In this document: positions 24,502 to 34,700 of the stretch, piece after piece
Numbering within the stretch: the first letter of the stretch is position 1
How the letters are laid out: every line of letters starts with the position of its first letter
Origin: a virus
Length of the DNA: 61,565 nucleotides
IMG/VR virus record: IMGVR_UViG_3300044941_000051
Coordinates: 1 to 61,565 of that record
Strand: one strand, 5' to 3'
The notes under the pieces: generated by a model
Database searches by the model: none
What the model saw: the letters and a program-made list of their open reading frames with translations, nothing else
Told to the model about the DNA's origin: nothing
Translations under genes and position numbers: made by a program

Positions 24502-25485
24502 ATGGGCTTTCTTGCTGCGCTCCCTGGGCTTGCCACGCTGTTTGGCGGCGGCGCCGCCGCCAGCACCGCCGCTGCGGCTACTGCAGCCAAGGCCGCCGCT
24601 TTGGGCGGCACGGCCGGGATGCTTGGCTCTGCGGTGCTACCCCAGGCCGCAGGCGCAGGCATCGCCGGGCTTCTCGGTAGTGGCGCCGGCGCCGGGGCGC
24701 TCGGGATGCTGAGTAACCCGCTTGTCGCGATGGGTATCGGCGCTCTCGCCCCTGCGCTCCTCGGTGGTCGTGAGAGGAATCAAGCTGCACCTGATATTCC
24801 TGAAGGAACGTCGGATCGTCGCGCGCTACCCGCCCCTCCGATGAATGTGGCCGGCATTACAGACCCGGTCGCAGCAAACGGCCTCTATCGTCCCGGGATC
24901 GACCCTGAACCGATGTACTTCCGTGGCAAGTACTACGCCCAGGGCGGGCTGCTCCGTAACCCCACTCCGCCGATCATGACGCGGCTTGGGCCCATCCACA
25001 TGCAGGAGGGCGGCATCGCTTCACTGGTGCACGCCAACGCCGCTCAGCGGCAGCAGGAGCAAGCGGGGCAGCAGCAGCTCGTGCTGGAGGCGGCCAAGGT
25101 AATCAGGGGTATGAGTGACGCCGACCCTCGCGTGGTGCTAGGTCGGTTCGTGGCCGCGTTCGGGCAGGAGGCACTGCTGGACTTGATCCAGCGAGTGGAG
25201 TCTGGGGAGATGGATCCGCTACTCCAGGGCGAGCCGCGTATGATTGAGGGTGCCGGGGATGGAATGTCCGACGAGGTGCCGGCTTCGATTGACGGCCAAC
25301 AGGAAGTTCGACTCAGTGACGGAGAGTTCGTGATCCCCGCTGATGTTGTCAGCGGGCTGGGCAACGGATCGTCGGATGCAGGCGCGCGACAGCTGCAACA
25401 GATGATGGCCCGGGTTCGCGCGGCGCGCACCGGTACGACCAAACAGGCGCCGGAGGTCGACCCGCGACGGACCATGCCGGTATGA
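24502..25485 (+). CDS. Internal virion / ejection-type protein 1 (327 aa)
   Basis: The first 90 residues are Ala/Gly-rich and hydrophobic (LATLFGGGAAAS, GAGIAGLLGSGAGAGALGML), like membrane-inserting segments of phage ejection proteins. The C-terminal part has LSDGEFVIPADVVSGLGNG followed by DAGARQLQQMMARVR, a motif common in marine podovirus virion proteins. The tail follows as the first gene of the late internal-protein block. The start overlaps nothing; the stop overlaps the next gene by ATGA. Confidence 0.6.
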   Translation: MGFLAALPGLATLFGGGAAASTAAAATAAKAAALGGTAGMLGSAVLPQAAGAGIAGLLGSGAGAGALGMLSNPLVAMGIGALAPALLGGRERNQAAPDIPEGTSDRRALPAPPMNVAGITDPVAANGLYRPGIDPEPMYFRGKYYAQGGLLRNPTPPIMTRLGPIHMQEGGIASLVHANAAQRQQEQAGQQQLVLEAAKVIRGMSDADPRVVLGRFVAAFGQEALLDLIQRVESGEMDPLLQGEPRMIEGAGDGMSDEVPASIDGQQEVRLSDGEFVIPADVVSGLGNGSSDAGARQLQQMMARVRAARTGTTKQAPEVDPRRTMPV

Positions 25486-25961
25486 AGCACGAGCCCTATG
25501 TCATTACCCCAGTACCCCTCGAGTACCTACCCTCGACGTGGGCGGATATCGAGCGTGTACTAGCACCCGCGGTGAAGACCGCGGGTGGGCGTATTGGCAT
25601 GGATGACCTCTTCCTGGCCGCCGCTGATGGCAGTACCGTGGTCTGGCTCGTTTTAGAGGGTCTGGAGGTAGTCGCCGCCTTTACCACGCGGGTCGCCGAG
25701 TATCCGAAGAGCAAGACCCTGGTCATCGACTGGGTTGGGGGAAAGAAACTCTTCCGCTGGATCGACGCCGCTGTATCTGTTATAAAGGATCAGGCGCGAG
25801 CTAACGGCTGCCCTAGGATCGAGGGATACGGGCGTCCCGCCTGGACCCGTGCGCTCCAGCGGCACGGAGTTGTGCCCGAGTACGTGGCCTATCGAATGGA
25901 GATGAGCGGTGGGTATGGGTCGCAGCGGGCCGTCGAACACGACCCAGACCGTCATCAATGA
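25482..25961 (+). CDS. GNAT-like phage protein (159 aa)
   Basis: MKHEPYVITPVPLEYLPSTWADIERVLAPAVK is followed by DDLFLAAADGSTVVWLVLEGLEVVAAF and IEGYGRPAWTRALQRHGVVPEYVAYRME. The E-GR-xW-x-RxLxxxG ending and a central beta-bulge-like strand are typical of a group of phage proteins with an N-acetyltransferase-like fold. Catalysis is unproven. It overlaps the genes on both sides, by 4 and about 53 bases, in the internal-protein block. Confidence 0.6.
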   Translation: MKHEPYVITPVPLEYLPSTWADIERVLAPAVKTAGGRIGMDDLFLAAADGSTVVWLVLEGLEVVAAFTTRVAEYPKSKTLVIDWVGGKKLFRWIDAAVSVIKDQARANGCPRIEGYGRPAWTRALQRHGVVPEYVAYRMEMSGGYGSQRAVEHDPDRHQ

Positions 25962-26991
25962 GCTCCCGGCCTACGCCAGGCCGTATTTCGCGCGCAATCT
26001 GCAGCGGGCGGAGGGGGTCGTAAATCAGGCGTACACGCCCTATGGCAGCCAGCGGCTGGCGCAGTTCAACCCCGACATTCTGGCCGGGCACCAGAAGGTG
26101 CGAGATATTGCGCAGGCGGGCATCCCCGGGATGCAGCAGGCCATGGGGATTACGAGTGGGCTAGCGGCGCAAGCGCAGCAGCTGGCCGCTCGACCGAACT
26201 CCCAGTTCAGTGCGTACGACGGCTTTAATGCTTTCCAATTTGACCCCGCCAGGCAGTTCACCGGCGCGGAAGTCCAGCAGTACATGTCCCCGTACATGGA
26301 CGCCGTGGTGTCGCGCCAGCAGGACGACGCGTTTCGGCAATTCCAACGGCTGCAAGGTGCGCGTAACGCCAGTGCCATTGGGGCTGGGGCTTTCGGGGGC
26401 TCTCGCCAAGCGATCCAGGAAGGGCTCGCCGAAGAGAGCCTTATGCGGCAGCAGGGTGATATCTACGCTACCGGGCGGCAGCGCGCGTTCGAGAACGCCG
26501 CGCAGATGTTCCAGTCCGACCGCGCCGCGCAGATGACTACGGCCGAGCGGCAGGCGGCGGAGCTTGCCAGGGTGCAGAACGCCAAGGCCCAGGAACTCGC
26601 CCGTGTGCAGAGTTCTCGGGCGGATGAGGCGATGCGCCGAGACCAATTCGGTCTTGCCTCGCTCGGGTTCCAGGCAGACTCCGCACGGCAGCTCGCACAG
26701 CTCGGCGAGCAGGCCCGCGCAGGCGACATCCAGGCCGCACAACTGCTGGACCGTATCGGCATGCAGCGGATGGCCCAGCAGCAGGCGGGGCTGGACATTG
26801 CATACCAGGACTTCCTGCAGCAGCGGGCGTACCCGCAGCAGCAAGTGGCGTTCATGGCGGACCTGCTCCGCGGGCTACCCATTGCCGGGACTGGGACTAC
26901 ACAGACGCAGCGCCCCTCGAACCCTTTGCAGGAGCTGCTGGGGCTCGGGATCTCCGGTGTCGGGCTCTATAACGCTCTGAGGGTGACATGA
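25909..26991 (+). CDS. Internal virion / ejection-type protein 2 (360 aa)
   Basis: GTG 25909 with a GGAG seven bases upstream; ATG 25915 is an alternative. The protein is rich in Ala, Gln and Arg and mostly helical, with long coiled-coil stretches (MQQAMGITSGLAAQAQQLAAR; AAELARVQNAKAQELARVQS). It ends in a hydrophobic region, LLGLGISGVGLYNALRVT, which could insert into a membrane. It resembles ejected core proteins such as T7 gp14-gp15 in character, not in clear homology. Confidence 0.6.
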   Translation: MGMGRSGPSNTTQTVINELPAYARPYFARNLQRAEGVVNQAYTPYGSQRLAQFNPDILAGHQKVRDIAQAGIPGMQQAMGITSGLAAQAQQLAARPNSQFSAYDGFNAFQFDPARQFTGAEVQQYMSPYMDAVVSRQQDDAFRQFQRLQGARNASAIGAGAFGGSRQAIQEGLAEESLMRQQGDIYATGRQRAFENAAQMFQSDRAAQMTTAERQAAELARVQNAKAQELARVQSSRADEAMRRDQFGLASLGFQADSARQLAQLGEQARAGDIQAAQLLDRIGMQRMAQQQAGLDIAYQDFLQQRAYPQQQVAFMADLLRGLPIAGTGTTQTQRPSNPLQELLGLGISGVGLYNALRVT

Positions 26992-28727
26992 ACCTGGTAG
27001 AACTTCAGGAGCGACTGAAAGACTTCTCCCAAGGGCAGCTCGTCGCGGAGATGCAGCAGCCGAGTGGGAGAGTACCTGAATACCTTATTCTCAGTGAACT
27101 CAGTCGGCGGCAGCGTATTAAGGCGCAGCAGCAGATGGACGAGGCCAAGGGCGACGAGCCCACGGTGGCTCAGAACCTGATTTCGGCGGCTGGCCTGCCT
27201 GCCCTGTTTGCCGGGCAGATGGGGCGGGCCATGGCGCCCCACACGAATATGCAAGACAACGCCGGTGCGAGTGGTGCACCCATGCGGCGGGCGCAACCCC
27301 CGACGTCCGAAGGCCCGACCATGATGCGCTCGGGGGGTATCGTTGCACTGCAGTCGGGTGGTCCGGTGCGCATGCGCCCGGGACAGGCGTTCGTTCGCAA
27401 CGGCATTCAGTATATAACGAACGACCGGGGGGAGCTGATCCCGTGGGGGTACGCACCATCGGCTGACGAGCCCACTGATTGGCGCCCGCAGGGCGCCAAC
27501 ATGGGTATGGGTAGCAGGCAACTGCCCAGCGGTGAGTTCATGCTCGACCGTCAGGATCTGTTCCCTATCCACCGCAATCTGCGTGCCGGTGCTACAGACA
27601 CAGCCCCAGACCTTTCTCGCCGGGCAGGGCTGGCGGCGCTGATCATGCCGGCAGGGCTCCCGGCGCTGCCAGACCAAGGCGCCGCTGGCTCTGGTATCCC
27701 GCTGCAGGGGCGGGACGCGCCTGTTGCTGAAGTCATGGCTGCGCGCCCCGAGGACGCCTACGAGATGCCCGGCTCTGCGGTCGCCACCTCCTCCACCCCC
27801 GCTGCCCCCGGCATGCGGCGTGGTAGGGTTCGCCCCGGACCTAACCCCAACGCCACCCCGCTTACGCTCGCAGACCTCCTTGGCGGCCCGGCTATACCCA
27901 ATGCTCCGCGCCGTGGGCGCAACCAACGCCCCGAAGCTCCTCTCGCTCCTCCCCCCGCTGCCGAACAAGCGGCCGCGGAAGAAGCCGCCATTGCCGAGGC
28001 TGCGGCTGCGCCTCCTGCTGTTCCCGGCGCCCCCGCTGCCCCCGCTGCCCCCGCTGCCCCCGCTGCCCCCGCTGCCCCCGCTGCCCCCGCTGCGGGCATC
28101 CCGGCGCTGCTCGGCGGCGTTCCCGGCGCTTCCGGCGTTCCCGGCGCTTCCGGCGCTCCCGGCGTTCCCGGCGCTGCCCCCGGCGCGGGTACGTTCGAGG
28201 AGTTCATTCAGCAGCGGATGCAGCAGGCCGAAGCGGATCGGCGCCGTGATCGGTGGCTTGCACTGGCCCAGTTCGGCCTGCAACTCATGGCGTCGGAGCG
28301 TCCGACCATCGGGCAGGCTATCGGCGAAGCCGGGGCTCCTGCGCTCGCGTCGCTGCGCCAGAGCTACAGCGACTACAACAACACCATGATGCAGCTCTAC
28401 TCGATCCGAGAGCAGCTTGCGCAGGCCCGCGAGCAGGCGGCACTGCGCCGTGCTGCTGCAGGCCGCGCCGGTGCTTCGGGGGCGCCCACCGGTTTGCGCC
28501 CCCAAGACCATATTCGACTGCTTCAGATGGAACTCAACTCCGCGCAACAGGACATGGAGCGACTGCGTCCGCTGCCCGGCCAGCCGCCCGCTCCGGCGGA
28601 TGACCGAGCCTATCTTGATGCCCAGCGTCGGCATGCCATGCTGATGGAGGAGATCCGACGACTGCGCGGCATGGGGATGGTCGCGAGCGCAGATGATGAA
28701 GCCGGCATCGACGAGATGGGTAACTAG
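26988..28727 (+). CDS. Internal virion / ejection-type protein 3 with Pro-Ala repeats (579 aa)
   Basis: The N-terminus, MNLVELQERLKDFSQGQLVAEM, is a helical domain common in this phage group. Residues about 330-405 are a Pro-Ala linker, coded by a 9-bp tandem repeat near 28026-28090, then a GVPGASG repeat. The C-terminal part is helical (FEEFIQQRMQQAEADRRRDRW and onwards). It is a candidate for an ejected virion protein acting with its neighbours. Overlaps the previous gene by ATGA. Confidence 0.6.
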   Translation: MNLVELQERLKDFSQGQLVAEMQQPSGRVPEYLILSELSRRQRIKAQQQMDEAKGDEPTVAQNLISAAGLPALFAGQMGRAMAPHTNMQDNAGASGAPMRRAQPPTSEGPTMMRSGGIVALQSGGPVRMRPGQAFVRNGIQYITNDRGELIPWGYAPSADEPTDWRPQGANMGMGSRQLPSGEFMLDRQDLFPIHRNLRAGATDTAPDLSRRAGLAALIMPAGLPALPDQGAAGSGIPLQGRDAPVAEVMAARPEDAYEMPGSAVATSSTPAAPGMRRGRVRPGPNPNATPLTLADLLGGPAIPNAPRRGRNQRPEAPLAPPPAAEQAAAEEAAIAEAAAAPPAVPGAPAAPAAPAAPAAPAAPAAPAAGIPALLGGVPGASGVPGASGAPGVPGAAPGAGTFEEFIQQRMQQAEADRRRDRWLALAQFGLQLMASERPTIGQAIGEAGAPALASLRQSYSDYNNTMMQLYSIREQLAQAREQAALRRAAAGRAGASGAPTGLRPQDHIRLLQMELNSAQQDMERLRPLPGQPPAPADDRAYLDAQRRHAMLMEEIRRLRGMGMVASADDEAGIDEMGN

Positions 28728-28738
28728 GAGGTACGGAC

Positions 28739-31700
28739 GTGACTGTAGTCCGTGCACTGGGGCAGTACAGCGGGCGGACCTACGGATGGCGGATTGCCGG
28801 GGAGACGCCGACTGTCGATGAGCAGATGGCGTTCGATGCCTTTGTGCGGAGGCGCGAACGCGAGTTTGCCGCGCAGTATCAGGAGCGCTGGGGCCGCAAC
28901 ATCGAACCCCAAGGTACTTTTGTCGGCGAAGCCGTCCGCGGTCTGGGCTCTGGCGCTGCCGGGTTACTCGAGAGCGGTGCCTTGGGCCTCGCATCGCTGC
29001 TGCCGCAGGGCTGGGAGGATCCGGCGCGGGAAGCTATCCGCGGCGCTGGCTACAGAGTGCAGCGGGCGTTGGCGCCGTACGCCAACTACGAGGGGTCGCT
29101 CACGCGGACTCTGTCCGAGGGCCTGGGCTCGACGGCGCCGTTCTTCGCGCTTGCCCCGCTTGGTGGCTTGGGCGCAGCCGCAGGCGCCGCGCTCGGTGCC
29201 GCCGCTGGTGCCGGTGAAGCCAGCGAGCGGGCCTACGCAGCCGGTGCCACTGAAGAGGAGCGCAGCCGAGCTGCCCTGCTGGGCGCCGGCGTCGGGCTTT
29301 CTGAGATCGGTGTTCCTGTCGCCCTGCGGGGCCTTTTCGGCAGCCTGCTACGTGCGGGGGTGCCCGAGACGACGATCATGGCGCGGCTCTGGCGCATCGG
29401 TACCGCGGCGACCGCCGAAGGCGCTCAAGAAGCCGCAGCCGAGTTCTTGCAAAATGCAATCGAGCAGGGGGTGTACAACCCCGAGCAAGACTTGGCCGAG
29501 GGGCTTCTGCCCGCCGCTGGTGTGGGTGGTGGCGTCGGCGCCATCATCCAGGGTCTTGTGGAGCTCGGCACCCGATCTCGGGGGCTGCGCGGCAGGAGGG
29601 GCGAGGTTGCGCCCACCGCTGCGTCTCCGACGCCCCCTGCCCCTGCCCCTGCCGCTGAGCCCGCAGCGCTTCTGGCTCTCCCGCCCCCTGCCGCTGAGCC
29701 TGCGCCCGCCGCCTCTACTCCTACCCCTACCCCTGCCGCTGAGCCTGCGCCCGCCGCCTCTACTCCTACCCCTACCCCTGCCGCCGCTGCGCCCTCAGCG
29801 CGGGCTCCGAACAAAGACTTCGATACCGCGGCTACGCTGGCTGCGCTCCGCAACGCCAGTGGCAACTACGCTACGGCGATGCGCGAACTTGGCATCTCGT
29901 ATCCCGAGATGCAGCAGCGCATTCGTCATCTAGAGTCGCTCGGCGCCGTCGCATTCGACCGCGCTTCCGGCACCATGCGGTTCCCCGACGTGGCGCCCAC
30001 CGCCACCCCTGCCGCTCCCGCCGCTACGGTGCTTACCGCCGAGCTGACCCGTATCCTTGACGAGCTTCAAATCCCGTCGCGCGCCGCTGTGCGCAACAAA
30101 GTAAGATCGGGGGCAGTCGAAACCCTGGATGGTCTGGTCAACGAACTCAAGAAGTACGGAGCGAACCCCAAAGTCCCGCTGGAAACTCGCGGCCGGGTGC
30201 AGTCCTGGCTGAACATGCCGACCGAAGCGCAGTTTTCGCAACCCGGAGCCCCTGATGGCCAAGCACCCCAAGCACCCCAAAGCCCCGTCTCAGGACCTGT
30301 CGGACTTGACGCTCTCACAGATCGAATTGGCGCTCAGGGTAGTATCGGAGAGCCTGGCATCGGAGCGGAGCCCGGAGGAAATCAGCCCGCAGGAGCTGCG
30401 GCACCTGTCGCCCCTGCAGTGGCAGAACCTGTACCTGGCGCACCAGCACCTGATGATGCAGCGACAGAACAGCCCGCTGCACTGAACCCGGAAGTCCCCG
30501 CGCAGCCGTTGGTGGGGGCTGCGCCGAGGGCCGCCCCTCCGACGCCCAGTCCTTCCCCTGCGGCGTCGGAGGGTGTTGCGGCTACGCCGGCGGCCCCAGC
30601 ACGCCAGCTGATCCCTGGTGCTCGGGTTCGAGTCGACCCCCAAACCCTGCAGGCTACATCGCGGCCGTTCTTTCGGCCGGGCGACGTGGAGGACTACTCA
30701 GCGCCTCCCCCCGGCGCGCGACCCGCCCCGGAAACTGACACCGAGGGCGATATCCCTTCGCGCTTTGCGCAGGGTCGCAACAAACCTCGGCCGCCGACGC
30801 CCGAGGAAGCGGCGGTGGCCAGAGAACAGGTAGCGCAGTGGTTCGACGCCAATGCGCCGGCAGATGTGCAAGAAGCGAACCGGCGGCTCAAGCCGAGTGA
30901 TCTGGAGTCTGCAAACATTCGTGTCGCCGACGCGGCAGCTATCGTGAAGCTGCTGCAAGGTAAAGAACCTACGGCGACCGACGACAAAAATAACACGCCG
31001 GAAGCTGCGGCCTATCGGTACTTCAGCCGGTATCGCGACCCGGGTCTGTCGCTAAATGCTATCGCCAGCGACGCAGCAGAAGCCGCGGCGCATGCGCGGC
31101 ATATGGCGGACCGCAAAGAAGCGGGCTTTAAGAGTGCCATGCCGGGGCTATTCAATCCGCCGACATGGACGCTAGCAAGCCTACGTAAGGACTACGGTAA
31201 AGGCTTCGAGCTGTCTCCTACGGACCGGCTGCTGGTTGGTCTGGGGCGTAACCCGGGCGCGAGCGCTATGGGGTGGGTAGAGGCAAATTTGTCGCCGGAC
31301 ACTGTCACAGAGCTCCGGTCTCTTATGAACCGCCGAGCGACGAATCGAGAAGCTGGATATCAGTTTGTAAACGTTCTGGGCTCCATTGAAGTCAGAAACC
31401 AGCGGCAGACTGCCGTTCGAGAAGAACAGGCCAAGCTGGAGAACGCTGCTCGGAAGTCTCGCGGGCTTTCTCCTGAAAAGTGGGCTGAGCTTAGCCCCGA
31501 GGTCAGAAAAGAGCTTATTCGTGACTATCGTTCCCTAGAGAAGGAAAGAGAAAAAGACGCGGCTAGATCGCTCGCAAGGGCGCGACAACTCAAAGGTCAG
31601 TTCAGCTACGCCTGGCCGACATCTGCGCACCCGCAAGTGGGCTCATTGATCCGTGCAGGTAACTTCCCCGCTGCGCTGTCGACGCTGGCGAACACCGCGC

Positions 31701-34700
31701 GGAACGGCTATCAGCGCAGGCTGGCTGCGGCCCTGCTGCCGAGGCTCCAGAACACCCGCGCCCAAGCCGTGCCCTCGGCCGAGCTGGCGCGCGTGCAGAG
31801 CGCCATGTCACCGGAGACCCCCACGCTCGGCAAGCGCCCCGCCGCGGTCTACGTCTGGCCGATGAGCGCCGCGGGTGTTCGCCAGCTGCGGGACAACGGG
31901 CACACCGAGGCTGCCGATTTGATCGACCGGTACGGCGGGCAGATCCTCTTCGACGCCGCGGTGCCGATGAGCCCAGAACTTGTGCTCCATGAGGCCGTGC
32001 ACGCAGCCGCCGACAGTGTTCTGAACAACCCCTCGCACCCGCTGACTCGGCGACTCGAGAACCTGCGTCAGGCCCTGCTCGGCAAGATGCCTGCGGACAC
32101 ATACGGGTTGAACAATGTGCATGAGCTGCTGGCCGAGGGGATGAGCAACCCCGCGTTCCGCCGTGACCTGAACTATCTGAACACCAGCGGCGAAGCCCGT
32201 TCGGCCTGGGAACGGTTCCGTAGCATCATGCGGGACTTCCTGCGGTCGCTGATCGGCTTGCCTCCGAGCGGCCCCAACGACCCGAGCAGCGCGCGAGACC
32301 TGATCGACAGCACGATGAACGACATCTTGGCGCTTGGGCCGAGCGATGTCGAAGCGGGCAGTATACTGGGCGCCTCGTTCCAGACGATGCAGGGTGCGCG
32401 CGACGCGCTTGGCAGGGTCAAAGACAACGTCCGCGTCCCCACCGCTGCCGACATGCAGGGCATGCGTGAGATGCTGCAGAACGTGTCCGTGCCCGGCAGC
32501 TGGAAACAGGCGTTCACACATCTGTTCATGCCGATCCGCTATGTTGCGGACGCGGCGGCCAAATACATGCCGTCGGCGCCCGCTCTGGCGGACGCGGTGA
32601 ACCAGCACAAGGCAGAGATTGTCAAGTATGAACAGATAGTCTCATCGGCTGTCGAAAAGGTAACGGACATACTGCGCAAGTATCGCAACAACCGCGATGT
32701 TCTCGATAATTTCAACCGCGCAGTAAACCAAGGCACGCTGATCGCTACGCAGTTCGGTGTGGACTTCCGCAAGCCCCGGAGCACTTACGAGGGCAAGCCG
32801 GATAGGTTTGACGCCGATGCGCTAGCTGCCTACGACCGCGTTCGTCAGGCATATGACTCGCTCAAACCCGACGTTCAGGAGGCAGTGCGGCGCGTTTTCG
32901 CCATGCCGGTGGCGTTGCGGCCAGAGCTGCAGAACGCTCTTCGTGAGCGGATCGAAGCGCTGGCTCCCGGTAACAAGCGGCTGCAGGAAAAGATCTTCAA
33001 GTCCATTTACGACAAGATCTTTGCTGCTGATCTCGTCGATCCGTTCGCCCCGCTGCGCCGCACGGGGCAGTACTGGCTGTCCTACAACGGTACCGACCCG
33101 GAAACTGGGCAGCCCGATGTTTTCATACATGCGTTCCAGACCCGCGGGGAGCAGGAGGAAGCTATCCGCCGGTTGATGGCCCTGGAGAGCGGCATCGACA
33201 AAGCCAGCATCAAGCCGTTCATGAACGCCGCGGGCATGCGCAACAAGCCCGAAGTACCGATGGAGTACGTGGCAAACGTCCTCGACGCAATCGACGGCTC
33301 TGCCGAGCTTGCGCAGATGGTAGACCCCGAGACCGGCGAAGCGGGCGGGCTGAGGCAGCGCGTTATCGAGCTGATGTTCGATAATCTGCCCGAAACGTCC
33401 TTCGTGAACTCCTTCCGCAAACGAAAAGGCGTGCGGGGCTTCATCGGGGACATGACGCCCTTCACTCAGGGGCTCACCTACGGAGACACCGTAAAGAACG
33501 TCACCGAGGCTAACCAGCGTCTCGGGCGGCAGATTGCCGACATGCGGTTTGGGGCGCGGTTTTCCGCGCTTCGTAACGCGCTGCAGCGGGAGTACAAGGA
33601 TTTCACCAGCGCAGAGCCGTCCAAGGACCCGGCGCTGTCCAGAGAGTTTGCTGCAATCGCGGCCAACCCGACGTTGGCGCCTGAGCAGAAAATCGTCGCG
33701 GTCGAGGAAGCGCGGCGGCGATACCTGCAAAGGCGCCCGCGCGAGGTTGAGGAGGCGAAGAACCTCCACGACACTCTAAGGTCTTACAGCTTCGTGCCGT
33801 TCCGACAGCGAGCAGGGTGGGCCAGCGCAGCCGTTAGTGGGACCTATATGCTCACTCTGGGCTTCAACGCATCGACTGCGCTTATCACCCTGTCTCAGAT
33901 CCCGCTGTTCATCGCCCCATTCCTTTCTGGCAAGCACGGTATGCGGCGCACCATCGCCGCCATAGGTCTTGCGCACCGGCTGCTTGCCGGCAGCGGCAAG
34001 ATGCGCGACCGGCAGACGATTAACGAGCGTGGAGAGATTGTCACGGAGCGCGTGGCGGCGCCCCTCTTCAGTTTCTCGATGGACAACTATACCGACACGG
34101 ACCCGCAATCTGCGTATATGGAGCCCATGCTGCGCCTCGCACGGCGGAACGGGGTCTTCAACCACTCCCTGATACAAGATCAGCTGCTTGGCGAGCAGCC
34201 CACCCTGTGGCAGCGGCTGGCCGGTTGGTCCGGCATCATGCAGCACCACGCGGAGCGTTATTCGCGTGAGGTCGCCCTTACCGCGTCCTACCATCTCGAG
34301 CTGCAGTCGCAGATGGGCAGCGACCTGCCCCTGGACAAGTTCATCTCCGGTCTGCGGGACGGCACGATCAAGCCGACCGGGGAGCAAATGGAAGCCGCGG
34401 CGCTGGAAGCGGTTGAGGTGTCCGAGCGGACCAACGGCCCCATTCTCGCGGCGGCTGGCCCGCTGGCCTCGCAGAATGACATCGGCTCAGTGGCCTACCT
34501 CTTCAAGCGCCACCCGATCTCGATGCTGAACCTGATGTTCCAGACCGCGAAGCGGTCGAACCTGTTCAACCTCTCGCCGGACCAGCGCACGGAAGACCAG
34601 AACATCGCGCGACGGCAGTTCGCTGGCATGGTGGGCATGATGGCGCTCATGTCCGGTGCCCTGGGCCTGCCGCTGATGCAACAGGTGGGCTGGCTCTACG

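Noticed and set aside
26967-28994. Open frame of 675 codons on the reverse strand of an internal virion gene
   Set aside because: The low-complexity Gly/Ser/Ala content mirrors the Pro-Ala repeats of the real gene; no ribosome-binding site or family motif.
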